DNA of 64,000 bases from UBA6100 sp049658145 (GTDB taxonomy: Bacteria; Actinomycetota; Coriobacteriia; Anaerosomatales; Anaerosomataceae). Under the pieces are notes generated by a model. The model worked only from the letters and a program-made list of their open reading frames with translations. It was not told the DNA's origin and did not search any database. Below are positions 26,052 through 35,043 of this stretch, in pieces. Within the stretch, counting starts at the first letter, position 1, and each line of letters opens with the position of its first letter. Made by a program: the position numbers and the translations under genes. Location of the stretch: positions 1 through 64,000 of the forward strand of contig JBASOJ010000100.1 of assembly GCA_049658145.1 (NCBI GenBank). The letters are read 5' to 3'.

Positions 26052-27278
26052 ATGACACGGATGCGTCATATGCCATCGCCGACCACAACAAGGACCGAAG
26101 CCGGCCGCAGCGCGCGGCTTGTTCGGCGTCGGCGCCGGATGGTCGTGGCGGGTTCTGTGGTGGCGGTGGCGCTCGTGGCCGCAGGCGCCGCATGGGCGGT
26201 GAGCGCGGTCGGACCGCGTGCTGCCGAACCCGTGGTGCCGGACGCTCCGACGGTCGAGTCGACGGCTGCGGTCGAGACCACCTACGCGGCGGTTGCGACG
26301 CTCCCGCCCGCACCCTCGGGCCCCGCAACGATCACCGTCGCCGCCGTGGGCGACATGCAGTTCGACCGGCAGGTGGCGAGGCTCATCTCCACCTCCGGCG
26401 GCGCTGCGCCCCTGGCCGAGGTGGCCGAGCAGCTGGCTGCCGCTGACATCGCGGTGGGCAACCTCGAGAGCACGCTTTCCGAGCTCGGCGAGCGGCGCAC
26501 AGACAAGGACTACACCTTCAAGGGCATACCAGCCGGCGTGGAAGGACTCGCGCTCGCAGGCTTCGACTTCGTCTCGCTCGCCAACAACCACGCGCTCGAC
26601 TGCGGTAATGACGCCCTGCTCGACACCATCGCCCGGCTCGACGCCAACGGGATCGGCCATGCGGGAGCGGGAGCGAACAAGCCCGCGGCGTGGGCGCCGG
26701 CGGTGCGCGACATCAACGGCACGACGGTCGCGTACCTCGCGTTCTCGCACATCCTCCCGAGCGGCTTCGTCGCCACCGACACGAGACCCGGCATCGCTCA
26801 GGGACGCCTCAAGATGGACGAGGTGGAGGCGGCGATACGCGCCGCCGATGCCGAGTACGACTACGTGCTCGTCTCATTCCACTGGGGCGTCGAGTACACG
26901 CCAGACTGCAACGCCGAACAGGTGACAGACGCCCACCGCGCGGTGGACGCCGGCGCGGACATGGTCCTCGCGCACCACCCGCACGTCATCCAGGCGCTGG
27001 AATCGTACAACGGCGAGCTCATCGCCTACTCGCTCGGCGACTTCGTCTTCGACCACTACTCGCGCGAGACCGGCGAGGCGTTCGTGCTCAAAGCCGAGCT
27101 CGGCCCTAACGGCATCGGCGCGGTGAACATCACGCCGGTCTACCTCGACTCCTTCGGCAGACCCGAGTACGTCTCCGGCAGCGTCGCCGTCACCATCCTC
27201 GACCGCCTGAAGGCGATATCCGCCAAGCGCAGCACAACGATTGAGATCAGCGGGGACACTGCGACGGTGATCCGATGA
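26052..27278 (+). CDS. CapA-family (PGA_cap) exported metallophosphatase-like protein
   Basis: About 408 residues with an Arg-rich N-terminus and one membrane helix (VVAGSVVAVALVAAGAAW), a linker, then a CapA domain from about residue 95. Characteristic motifs are VGDMQFDR, AVGNLESTLS, SLANNHALDCG, VSFHWGVEY and LAHHPHVIQ, which supply the metal ligands of this calcineurin-like family. CapA relatives take part in poly-glutamate capsule or cell-surface polymer handling; the substrate here is unknown and no capB/capC is adjacent. ATGs at 26052, 26061 and 26070 are all possible, and none has a strong ribosome-binding site. It is coupled to the next gene (ATGA). Confidence 0.85.
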   Translation: MTRMRHMPSPTTTRTEAGRSARLVRRRRRMVVAGSVVAVALVAAGAAWAVSAVGPRAAEPVVPDAPTVESTAAVETTYAAVATLPPAPSGPATITVAAVGDMQFDRQVARLISTSGGAAPLAEVAEQLAAADIAVGNLESTLSELGERRTDKDYTFKGIPAGVEGLALAGFDFVSLANNHALDCGNDALLDTIARLDANGIGHAGAGANKPAAWAPAVRDINGTTVAYLAFSHILPSGFVATDTRPGIAQGRLKMDEVEAAIRAADAEYDYVLVSFHWGVEYTPDCNAEQVTDAHRAVDAGADMVLAHHPHVIQALESYNGELIAYSLGDFVFDHYSRETGEAFVLKAELGPNGIGAVNITPVYLDSFGRPEYVSGSVAVTILDRLKAISAKRSTTIEISGDTATVIR

Positions 27279-28180
27279 GCCGCCACGCCGCACGGCGGCC
27301 CAGCACCCCGGAGTCCGATCCTGCCCGCGCCGGCCTCGGCGCCGGCGTACGCGACACAGGCATGAGCGTGCGACCCCGCCGCTCACTCCGGCGCAAGCGG
27401 TCCCCCTATCCGCTGATGACCGTGGTCGTGGCCGCTGTCGGCATCTCGGCGATCGTGTGGACGCTCACCTGGGGCGGTGCCGAGACGGACGCTCCCGCCC
27501 CGGAGCCGACGGGCGCCGCCGCGGTCGCCGCGACCACGAAGCCCGTGGAGCCCGAGCGCGACCCCACGCCGCTCATCGCCGAAGAGGGTGGCACCGAGAT
27601 CCACCTCGCCATCGACCCGAACGAGATGACCGCGGTCGCCTTCCACCAGGCCTCGGGCGACTACGCGCTCCACATGACCTCACTGGTGCCCGATGCCGAC
27701 ATGACGGCCGCCGCGGAGCTCAAGGCCGTCCCACCGATCGCGGAAGGTGCGATCTTCGACGACGGCGTCTGGCGGGGGTGCGTTCTCCGCCTGTGGCGCA
27801 GCAACCGCGGCGGACAGCCCGACTCGGCCCTGGACATGGGCGCCGCCCCCGGAACGGCGGTCTGGTCACCCGTGAGCGGCACCGTGATCGAGGTCCGGCC
27901 CTACCTGCTCTACGAGAAGTACGAGGACTTCGAAATCCACATCCGGCCCGAGGGCCGCGACGACGTCGACGCCGTGCTCATCCACGTACAGGACGTGAAG
28001 ATCGAAGCCGGCGACCGGGTGAAGGGCGGCGTCACGCGCATCGGGGCGGTCCGGCAGATGTCCGACAAGATGGACATCCAGCTCGGCGGCTACACCGCAA
28101 ACGGCGGTGACCACACGCACTTCCAGCTCAACCGGTACCCTGCCGAGGGCGCTCCCGCCGCCGGCGCGGGCGGGTCATAA
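27275..28180 (+). CDS. M23 (LytM)-like exported protein with altered zinc site
   Basis: A 301-residue protein with an Arg/Lys-rich start, one membrane helix (VVVAAVGISAIVWTLTW, near 50-66) and a disordered linker. A C-terminal LytM-type beta domain (about 185-290) follows: LDMGAAPGTAVWSPVSGTV, then LIHVQDVK and GDHTHFQLN. The last HxH is intact, but the position of the first zinc His (four before the Asp of LDMG) is Asp. Zinc peptidase activity is therefore doubtful, and a binding or regulatory role on peptidoglycan is as likely. Coupled to the capA-like gene by a 4-nt overlap. Confidence 0.78.
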   Translation: MSRHAARRPSTPESDPARAGLGAGVRDTGMSVRPRRSLRRKRSPYPLMTVVVAAVGISAIVWTLTWGGAETDAPAPEPTGAAAVAATTKPVEPERDPTPLIAEEGGTEIHLAIDPNEMTAVAFHQASGDYALHMTSLVPDADMTAAAELKAVPPIAEGAIFDDGVWRGCVLRLWRSNRGGQPDSALDMGAAPGTAVWSPVSGTVIEVRPYLLYEKYEDFEIHIRPEGRDDVDAVLIHVQDVKIEAGDRVKGGVTRIGAVRQMSDKMDIQLGGYTANGGDHTHFQLNRYPAEGAPAAGAGGS

Positions 28181-28185
28181 GTCCG

Positions 28186-28401
28186 CTACCCGGCTCCCCC
28201 GCCGCCCTCACGGCTCACGAAACCTCGGAACCTGCGGTCGAACTCGTAGCGCTCGAGCCGCACCTTCCGGTCGCAGCCGCAGCACCTGAGGCCGATGTCC
28301 ATCCCGAGCTTCGTGACCTCCCACTCGTTCGTCCCGCACGGATGCGCCTTCTTGAGACGCACCACATCGCCGAGCTTGATGGGCGTGATGGGGACGGCCA
28401 C
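28186..28401 (-). CDS. DUF951 family protein
   Basis: A 71-residue protein with the DUF951 pattern: KLGDVVRLKKAHPCGTNEWEV, then GMDIGLRCCGCDRKVRLER. The four cysteines (one in HPCG, three in CCGC) could bind metal. The family is widespread in Gram-positive bacteria with no assigned function. It is convergent with the M23-like gene. Confidence 0.9.
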   Translation of the reverse strand: MAVPITPIKLGDVVRLKKAHPCGTNEWEVTKLGMDIGLRCCGCDRKVRLERYEFDRRFRGFVSREGGGGAG

Positions 28402-28478
28402 GGTACACTTCCTCGGAAGGACGGTTGCGGAAAGCGCATAGAGTATACCGCGTGACCAACGGAGAACCGGGGGACGCC

Positions 28479-28754
28479 ATGAAGACCAGAGCCGTGCTAT
28501 CCGTGCTCGGTGAGGACCGTGTAGGCATCGTCGCCGCTGTTTCGGCCGCGCTCGCCGAGAGTGGCGTCAACATCGAGGACATCCGGCAGACCATCCTGTC
28601 CGGCATCTTCTCGATGACCATGCTCGTCACGGTCGATGAAGACGCCATCCCCTTCGAAACGGTGCAGGCGCGCCTCGCCGGGGTGGCGGAACGCATCGGC
28701 ATGCAGATCACGCTCCAGCGGGAGGACGTCTTCCGCTTCATGCACCGCGTGTAG
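28479..28754 (+). CDS. ACT domain protein (UPF0237 type)
   Basis: A 91-residue protein consisting of a single ACT domain: AVLSVLGEDRVGIVAAVSAALAE, then NIEDIRQTIL and a final strand. ACT domains bind small effectors such as amino acids. It precedes the UPF0210 gene by 15 nt, the same pairing seen across Firmicutes and Actinomycetota. The ATG at 28479 follows a GGGG stretch. Confidence 0.9.
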   Translation: MKTRAVLSVLGEDRVGIVAAVSAALAESGVNIEDIRQTILSGIFSMTMLVTVDEDAIPFETVQARLAGVAERIGMQITLQREDVFRFMHRV

Positions 28755-28769
28755 CGGAAGGACGCAGCC

Positions 28770-30137
28770 ATGCTGAACATCTCGCCCGAGGAGATCGCCG
28801 AGACCCTGCTGATGGTCCACCAACAGCATCTCGACATCCGCACGGTCACGCTCGGCATATCGATCGGGGAGTGCGCGGCCGACTCGGCCGAGGAGATGAG
28901 CCGCCGCCTGTACGAACGCGTGACCGCCGCGGCCGAGCGCCTCGTGCCGGTCTGCGAAGCGATCGAGCGCGAGTACGGCATCCCCATCCGCAACAAGCGC
29001 ATCTCGGTGAGCCCGGTCGCCTCGGTGGCCGGTCGCTGCGCCGGGGAGGACCTCACCCCGGTGGCACTCGCGATGGACCGGGCGGCAGCGACCGTGGGCA
29101 TCGACTTCATCGGCGGCTACTCGGCGCTCGTCCAGAAGGGCGTGGGCCGCGCCGACGACGCGCTCATCCGCTCGATCCCCGCCGCGCTCGCCGCTACCGA
29201 GCGCGTGTGTTCCTCGGTGAACGTCGCTTCCACGCGCGCGGGCATCAACATGGATGCCATCGCGCGCATGGCGCATGCCATCAAGGAGACCGCCGCTCTC
29301 ACCGCCGAAGCCGACAGCATCGGCTGCGCCAAGCTCGTCGTGTTCGCCAACATGGTGGAGGACAATCCGTTCATGGCCGGCGCGGTGCATGGCGCCGGCG
29401 AGGCCGACGTTGTGGTGAACGTGGGTATCTCGGGCCCCGGGGTGGTGCGCGCGGTGGTGGCCGCGCTGCCGGAGACCGCCGACCTCACCGCGGTGGCCGA
29501 GGCCATCAAGGCCACCTCCTTCAAAATCACGCGCGCGGGCGAGCTCGTGGCGCGCGAGGCGGCCCGCAGGCTTGGCGTGAGCATGGGCATCGTCGACCTC
29601 TCGCTCGCCCCTACCCCCGCCGAGGGTGACAGCGTCGCCGACATCCTGGAAGCGATGGGTGTGGAGCGCTGCGGAGCGCCTGGCACCACCACCGCGCTCG
29701 CGCTGCTGAACGACGCCGTGAAGAAGGGCGGCGCCATGGGCACGTCGTCCATCGGCGGCCTCTCGGGCGCATTCATCCCGGTCTCCGAGGACGCGGGCAT
29801 GGTCCGCGCCGTGGAGTGCGGCGCACTCAATCTCGAGAAGCTCGAGGCGATGACAGCGGTCTGCTCGGTGGGCCTCGACATGATCGCGGTCCCCGGCGAC
29901 ACACCCGCCGAGACGCTTGCGGGCATCATCAGCGACGCCTGCGCTATCGGCGTGATCAACAGCAAGACAACCGCCGCACGGCTCATCCCGGCCGTGGGCA
30001 AGAAGGCGGGCGACCACGTGACGTGGGGCGGCCTGCTCGGGGCGGCACCCGTGATGGACGTCTCCGCTTGGAGCAGCGCGAAGCTCATCAACCGGGGCGG
30101 CAGGATGCCCGCGCCACTGGGGAGCCTGCGGAACTAG
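28770..30137 (+). CDS. UPF0210/PFL family protein (DUF711)
   Basis: A 455-residue protein. It matches the family in sequence and length (TLGISIGECAADS, VSPVASVAGRC, FIGGYSALVQKG, FANMVEDNPFMAGA, GVISGPGV-like NVGISGPGV). The biochemical role is not established for the family; structures show a large alpha/beta fold related to glycyl-radical-type barrels. It is probably co-transcribed with the ACT protein, which may sense its ligand. Confidence 0.92.
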   Translation: MLNISPEEIAETLLMVHQQHLDIRTVTLGISIGECAADSAEEMSRRLYERVTAAAERLVPVCEAIEREYGIPIRNKRISVSPVASVAGRCAGEDLTPVALAMDRAAATVGIDFIGGYSALVQKGVGRADDALIRSIPAALAATERVCSSVNVASTRAGINMDAIARMAHAIKETAALTAEADSIGCAKLVVFANMVEDNPFMAGAVHGAGEADVVVNVGISGPGVVRAVVAALPETADLTAVAEAIKATSFKITRAGELVAREAARRLGVSMGIVDLSLAPTPAEGDSVADILEAMGVERCGAPGTTTALALLNDAVKKGGAMGTSSIGGLSGAFIPVSEDAGMVRAVECGALNLEKLEAMTAVCSVGLDMIAVPGDTPAETLAGIISDACAIGVINSKTTAARLIPAVGKKAGDHVTWGGLLGAAPVMDVSAWSSAKLINRGGRMPAPLGSLRN

Positions 30138-30376
30138 CGGACGACGCCTCGTCGGATTGCAGCAGACTGCAGGATGCACACTCCTTGAGACCAGTAGATC
30201 AGGCCGTTCATCGCCGGCTCTTGGCCCTCTCGTCGCTTACTGTGTGCCGTTGGTCACAAAGACGTGGACGTAGGGCACTTAAGCCTGTGAAGGTATGGCG
30301 CACGTGCCGATACGTCAAGTGCAGACCAGGAGCCAGAGTGGCGCCCGAAGCACCGGGCATCCGACTCTGAGGCGGT

Positions 30377-33091
30377 GTGGTGAAAGCTCTATGCGACATG
30401 GATGCCCGCGGGCAGGAGCCCAAGGCCGGGGGCAGGCGGAAGCGTCGCCTGCGCCTGTTGAGCACCGTCCTGGTCGCCATGCTGCTCCCGATCGCCCCCA
30501 CCTCAGCCCTTGTAGAGACCACGATCGCGATCGATGGCGTCTTCGCCGACTGGACACCGGTGTTCGATGATCCGGCGAATTGTCGGTACGACCTCGCCGG
30601 CGATTCATCCAACACCGATGCCGACCTCACGCTCGTCGCAGCCACTGGTGATACGGACTACCTCTACACCTACGTGCGACGCGGAACGGCCACCGGTGGC
30701 GCTGCACCGAACTACCTGGTCTTCATCGATCTTGACGGTGACGGACGCATGGAAGCGACCGACCGCGTCCTCGAGTACAGCCTCACCGGAAGCAACACGT
30801 TCAGTTCGGCAACGCTCTATACATACGTGCCGGCAGACACCACCCTCGGCGACGACATAGACGGGACGGCGCTACGGACCGATATGAAGAAGTACGGGGC
30901 CAGCCCGGTGTCACTCCCAGTGAATGGCACGGCCCGGGGTGAGGATGGAGGATCCCAGTTCGAGGGCAGGGTCCTTTGGAACACGCTGGGTGTTCAGCCG
31001 AACACGCCGGTCAAGCTCCGCTTCTATGCGTCGCAGGGAAGCGCCGACGACTACGCGGACACCATCCACCTGATCGACCACGATGTCTCCGTCGAGCCCG
31101 ACCGCACATCTGGCGCTGCTGCGGGCGCCGATGTCGTCTATGAGCACACGGTCCGCAACACCGGGAACGTCACTTCGCGCTACCAGCTCACCGCGACGTC
31201 CTCCCGGGGTTGGACGGTCAGCCTCCGCGAAGCCGACGGCACCACACCCATCGAGTACGTCGATCTGGCGCCTGGAGCTTCGGTACTCGTCAAAGCCATA
31301 CTCTCGATCCCCGTTACCGCAGCAGACGGCACGCGTGACACGCTTTCCGTGACAGCACGCCACGTCGACGCCACGAACGCGATCACAGGCCTGGCTTCCG
31401 ACGCAACCACCGACATCACAACCGTCGGGCCTCTGCTAGTGGTTCCGGACCAAAGCGGCTCGATCACTTCGGGCGACACGATCGAGTTCGTGAACACCGT
31501 GATGAACAACAGCGCCTCACCGTACACGGTCCGGTTGTCTGCCACATCTAAGGCAGGATGGGCCGCGCAGGTGCTCGACGCATCCGGTACAACACCCATC
31601 ACCGAGATCGCGATCGGACCCGGCGAGTCAGCGGCGGTCGTGGTAAGGATCACAACCCCCACAGGCACCGCGCTCGGCACGGTCGACGTGACCACTGTCG
31701 AAGCGACTGTTGCAGGTACTCCGAACATACGCGGGCGGGGCTACGACACCGTCACCATACGTCCCACGCTGACGGTAGCACCAGACAGGAGCTACCCTGC
31801 GGGACCCGGAACGTCGGTGCTCTATCGGCACACGATCACGAACAGCAGCGCGGAGACTCGCACCTTCGCGTTGAGCGCGACCTCGAGCATGGGATGGCCG
31901 GTGGCGATCCTCGGATCGGATGCCACCACCGCGATCACGAGCGTTGAACTGCCGCGCTATGGAGGCAGCATGGAGGTCGTTCTGCGCGTGACGGTGCCGG
32001 CTGGCGCCGCACAGGACTCCATCGATGTCACCACGCTTACGGGCTCGTATGGGCCGGTAAGCGCCACCGCGACCGATAGTACGACTGTTGCGGTGCTCGC
32101 CACCTACGGAGTGAGCGGTTTCGGTACGCCACAGGATACGTTCGAGCTCGGCGACGTCGTGTACGCCCGCGGTATGGGGCTACCGGCGAAGGAGGAAGTG
32201 AGATTCCAGTGGCTCGATCCCGTCGGCAACCTCATAGCGGAGTCGAACCTCATCAAGGCCGACACGAGCGGCGTGGCCCAGGCGAGCTACACCATCGGTA
32301 CAGCTGCACCAGTAGGCCAATGGTCAGTGCGGCTTGTGCCGAGTACGGGGACTCCAATCACCGTTCCCTTCTACGTGGGCTACAAGGCGGACATCACGGC
32401 CCTTGCGGCCACCGGCGGTGACATGATCTCGACGCCGGTCGCGGTCACTTCCACCCTCCGCAACAGCGGCGGCGCTCCGCTCTCTGACACCCACGTCACC
32501 TACCGGATCTGGTGGGACGCGGACAGCAACGGGCTGCTGAGCACCGGGGACTCGTACGTGGCAAGCGACGGCTCCTGGACCGCTGCAGGCACAGGTACCG
32601 GCGTCACGAAGGAGACGACCTCGGTTGCGGTCGCCGCCGAAGGGGGCACCTACTCCGACGCGTGGAACATCAGCAACGAGGACTTCCAGGAAAGCGGGAT
32701 GTACAAGCTCACGGCGGAGTGGAAGTCGTCGGCTGGCGTGCTCATCGACTCGCAGACGACCGAGTTCTTCGCAGTGCCTGGCAGGGCGGGCCTGAGTCTC
32801 ACGATCAGCAAGACCGAGGTGGACTTCGGCACCGTGGACCCGGGCCAGACCTACACGGACTCCGGCATCGGACTCACCGTCACGTCCGGGACCGGCTACA
32901 CGCTCAGGACCGAGGTCGCGGGACAAGCCGCCGAGCTCGGACTTGCCACTTCGCTTGCATCCGAGACGACCGGCACCGTCACGAGCGGCGCGACCTACAC
33001 CGACATGCCGAGCATCACCGTACCCTGGAGCACGGTGCCGGGAACGTATGCGGCCACTATCACCTACACAGTCGTGGCGGACATCTTATGA
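30377..33091 (+). CDS. large exported surface protein with three beta-sandwich repeats
   Basis: About 904 residues; GTG 30377 or the adjacent GTG 30380 starts translation (GAGG lies 4 or 7 nt upstream). Order: Arg-rich N-terminus and signal peptide (ending PTSA), a CBM9/DOMON-like domain (about 48-235, opening IAIDGVFADW and including FIDLDGDGR), and three tandem ~115-residue repeats (about 239-570). A further Ig-like domain and a CARDB-like segment (about 675-800) follow, then a C-terminal ~95-residue domain with DFGTVDPG and ITVPW. The last domain is clearly related to the small exported protein encoded next. No sortase motif or C-terminal membrane helix is present. Probably cell-surface or matrix; ligand unknown. 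Confidence 0.8.
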   Translation: MVKALCDMDARGQEPKAGGRRKRRLRLLSTVLVAMLLPIAPTSALVETTIAIDGVFADWTPVFDDPANCRYDLAGDSSNTDADLTLVAATGDTDYLYTYVRRGTATGGAAPNYLVFIDLDGDGRMEATDRVLEYSLTGSNTFSSATLYTYVPADTTLGDDIDGTALRTDMKKYGASPVSLPVNGTARGEDGGSQFEGRVLWNTLGVQPNTPVKLRFYASQGSADDYADTIHLIDHDVSVEPDRTSGAAAGADVVYEHTVRNTGNVTSRYQLTATSSRGWTVSLREADGTTPIEYVDLAPGASVLVKAILSIPVTAADGTRDTLSVTARHVDATNAITGLASDATTDITTVGPLLVVPDQSGSITSGDTIEFVNTVMNNSASPYTVRLSATSKAGWAAQVLDASGTTPITEIAIGPGESAAVVVRITTPTGTALGTVDVTTVEATVAGTPNIRGRGYDTVTIRPTLTVAPDRSYPAGPGTSVLYRHTITNSSAETRTFALSATSSMGWPVAILGSDATTAITSVELPRYGGSMEVVLRVTVPAGAAQDSIDVTTLTGSYGPVSATATDSTTVAVLATYGVSGFGTPQDTFELGDVVYARGMGLPAKEEVRFQWLDPVGNLIAESNLIKADTSGVAQASYTIGTAAPVGQWSVRLVPSTGTPITVPFYVGYKADITALAATGGDMISTPVAVTSTLRNSGGAPLSDTHVTYRIWWDADSNGLLSTGDSYVASDGSWTAAGTGTGVTKETTSVAVAAEGGTYSDAWNISNEDFQESGMYKLTAEWKSSAGVLIDSQTTEFFAVPGRAGLSLTISKTEVDFGTVDPGQTYTDSGIGLTVTSGTGYTLRTEVAGQAAELGLATSLASETTGTVTSGATYTDMPSITVPWSTVPGTYAATITYTVVADIL
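31091..32085 (+). repeat. three tandem ~115-residue coding repeats
   Basis: Each unit has the pattern N-x-(aromatic/hydrophobic strand)-ATS-x-x-GW-x-(hydrophobic)-GTTPI-x-x-(hydrophobic)-x-P/G: RYQLTATSSRGW, VRLSATSKAGW and FALSATSSMGW mark the three copies. Copies are diverged at DNA level, so this is old duplication within the gene, not a recent expansion. Confidence 0.75.
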
Positions 33092-33386
33092 CTGCCTACT
33101 TGCATAGACCAACGCGTACCACACGTCCGCCACGGCGTGCGTACGCGTCCGGGAAGGAGGCGCGCTGACAGATACGCGGAGTACTCATCGGCAGAAGCCG
33201 ACCGTTCATCCCTGCAGATGACCGTACATCACATTGGGGTCATGATGGGGCCGGTCGTGCCGATGTAGTACGGCGGGAGGGCTGAAGCGATCGACAGTAT
33301 CTCAAGCGTCAACAGATCGCTGGTCATAGCGGAATCGATCCACCAATAGTGATGAAGTGTACCAAGAATCGACAAGGAGGTTTGCA

Positions 33387-33851
33387 GTGAAGAAGACACT
33401 CGTACTAGCGCTCGCAGCCATCATGGTGCTGGGCGTAGCAGGAGCGGCGTTCGCCGCCGACTACCCTGGGACTCTGTCTGGCAGTCAGCTCGTAGCCACA
33501 AACAGCGCAGCGCCGGTTCAGGTTACCGCAAAGGTCCCAGCCAAGCTCACGCTCACCCTCGACACGACCCTCGTCGCATTCGGCTCTGTAGATCCGGACG
33601 CCACCCCCACGTCGACCGTTGCAGTGACCGTCAAGTCGAACAAGACTTGGACGGGCGCCGTCGATGTTGCTGGCCAGGCAACGGAGATCGGTCTTGCCAC
33701 TTCGACCGACAATGGCGGCTGGGACGGCATGACCAAGTACGGCGCAGTAGGCAATAATGGCTTCGCCGACGTGTACTCTCTGAATGTGCCTTGGGAAACC
33801 GCACCTGGCGACAAGACTGCCACGGTCACCTACACAGTGACGCAGAACTAG
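33387..33851 (+). CDS. small exported protein sharing the FG(S/T)VDP domain
   Basis: A 154-residue protein with a clear signal peptide (KKTLVLALAAIMVLGVAGAAFA). The mature part is an all-beta domain: VPAKLTLTLDTTLVAFGSVDP, then VDVAGQATEIGLATS, and finally LNVPWETAPG and TVTYTV. The same landmarks in the same order end the 904-residue protein upstream. GTG 33387 has a perfect AGGAGG 8 nt before it, and a strong terminator follows, both signs of high expression. It resembles fimbrial/spore-coat-U-like or WxL-like beta domains only loosely; I cannot name the family. Confidence 0.8.
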   Translation: MKKTLVLALAAIMVLGVAGAAFAADYPGTLSGSQLVATNSAAPVQVTAKVPAKLTLTLDTTLVAFGSVDPDATPTSTVAVTVKSNKTWTGAVDVAGQATEIGLATSTDNGGWDGMTKYGAVGNNGFADVYSLNVPWETAPGDKTATVTYTVTQN

Positions 33852-33870
33852 GCTCCAGGAGCTATACACA

Positions 33871-33900
33871 AGAGGGCCCCCGCATATGCGGGGGCCCTCT
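33871..33900. terminator. bidirectional hairpin terminator
   Basis: A 30-nt perfect palindrome (15-nt arm AGAGGGCCCCCGCAT) lies 19 nt after the small exported protein gene and 36 nt after the converging DUF916-like gene. It can serve both directions; the T-run is short. Confidence 0.85.
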
Positions 33901-33936
33901 TCGTTTCGAGATCTGCTTCCGGTCCTAGAGCTCTCT

Positions 33937-35043
33937 TCACTCCGGATCAGCCTCTTGCTCCGCGCGCGCCATCTGCGTCGCCCGCTCATCACGCCGCCGC
34001 CTGCGCTCCTCTGCTTCAAGGTCGCGCTTGCCATGCGGCTTCCGCGTCCGAGGGCCGGAACTCGGCGGCCTCGGATCGTCCGCCGGTGTCGGCTTCCGGC
34101 CCCGCATCGCGCGATAGACGAGATACCCCAGCGCGTACACCACGATGAACCCCGTGAGCGCCACGAGCCACAGTGGGATGAGCCACACGGAGCGCGTCTC
34201 GACGAGTTCGGACGGGAGCTGCGCGCCATCCTCGAAGTACTGCACGCGCACCTCCACCGTGTGAGGCCCCAGGCCTGACCCCCCGGTCACGAGCGAGCCG
34301 GTGAACTCACGGCCCGAGTTCGGGAAGATCGTCGTATCGGTCGCCACCACGGACTGCGCCGCCACCGTCTGGTTGCGAGAGAGCACCGCTGCTGTGACCT
34401 CGACGCGCTTGTTGAGGTTGCCCTCGTTTTTGACCACGAACCGGAACGGTACCTCTCGACCGATAACGAAACCCGGCACCTCGAACGGCCGGATCGTCAG
34501 CTTCTCCACCACCTGGCCGTTCACGCGCAGAGCCACCCGCGTGCCGAGACGCCCGGACACCTGGGCCCCCGTGCCCTCGATCTCTCCAGCGAACTCGAAC
34601 ATCTCGAAAAAGATCACGACGTTGTGATCGCCCGGCGCGGTCCCGCCCGGCGGTGCGAACTCAAAGGTGATCGGGACCTTCTCGCCCGGCTTCAGCTCGA
34701 GGTACGGCGTGTTGCCTACCGACTTGCTGTCCGCCGGCATGTAGATGCGGAACCACGTCGCGGGAGTCGTGAGTGAGGTGAGGTTCTGCCGGTCTGGCGT
34801 GGTGAAGGTCTGTTCGCCAGTCTCGCTCACCGTGAGGTCCGAGACGTACACCAGCACCTTGAGCGGCTCGTCGCCATCGTTGGAGACGATGACCTCCCCC
34901 TCACCGCTCTGCCCGGACTCTACCGTGAACTCGAAGGTGCCCGACGAGAGTCCGATCGTCTTCTCCGCATGTGCCGCACCCGGCACCGCCGCAATCAGCA
35001 CGGCGAGCGCGAGGACCGCCGCGACCCGCTTGAGTCGCGCCAC
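33937..35043 (-). CDS. DUF916/WxIP-like membrane-anchored surface protein
   Basis: A 368-residue protein: signal peptide (cleavage near AAHA), two beta-sandwich domains (about 27-160 and 165-280), one membrane helix (PLWLVALTGFIVVYALGYLV, about 283-305) and a highly charged cytoplasmic tail rich in Arg/Glu. This layout and the opening (SSGTFEFTVESGQSGEGEVIVSN) resemble WxL-interacting proteins (DUF916 plus DUF3324) of Firmicutes, which hold surface proteins to peptidoglycan. The assignment rests on layout and short matches only. The GTG start overlaps the stop of the response regulator by 1 nt, so the two are co-expressed. Confidence 0.65.
   Translation of the reverse strand: MARLKRVAAVLALAVLIAAVPGAAHAEKTIGLSSGTFEFTVESGQSGEGEVIVSNDGDEPLKVLVYVSDLTVSETGEQTFTTPDRQNLTSLTTPATWFRIYMPADSKSVGNTPYLELKPGEKVPITFEFAPPGGTAPGDHNVVIFFEMFEFAGEIEGTGAQVSGRLGTRVALRVNGQVVEKLTIRPFEVPGFVIGREVPFRFVVKNEGNLNKRVEVTAAVLSRNQTVAAQSVVATDTTIFPNSGREFTGSLVTGGSGLGPHTVEVRVQYFEDGAQLPSELVETRSVWLIPLWLVALTGFIVVYALGYLVYRAMRGRKPTPADDPRPPSSGPRTRKPHGKRDLEAEERRRRRDERATQMARAEQEADPE

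Noticed and set aside
28497..30179. A 560-residue open frame antisense to the UPF0210 gene
   Set aside because: Composition is His/Arg/Asp/Gly-rich shadow sequence and the opposite strand is a conserved family.
30138..30376. Riboswitch or structured leader before the large surface protein
   Set aside because: No match to c-di-GMP, cobalamin, SAM, TPP or other known cores could be seen, and no strong terminator hairpin is present.
33088..33168. A 26-codon frame starting in the stop of the large surface protein, and a perfect AAGGAGG at its end
   Set aside because: The peptide is basic and low complexity, and no ATG/GTG/TTG follows the Shine-Dalgarno-like sequence at a usable distance.
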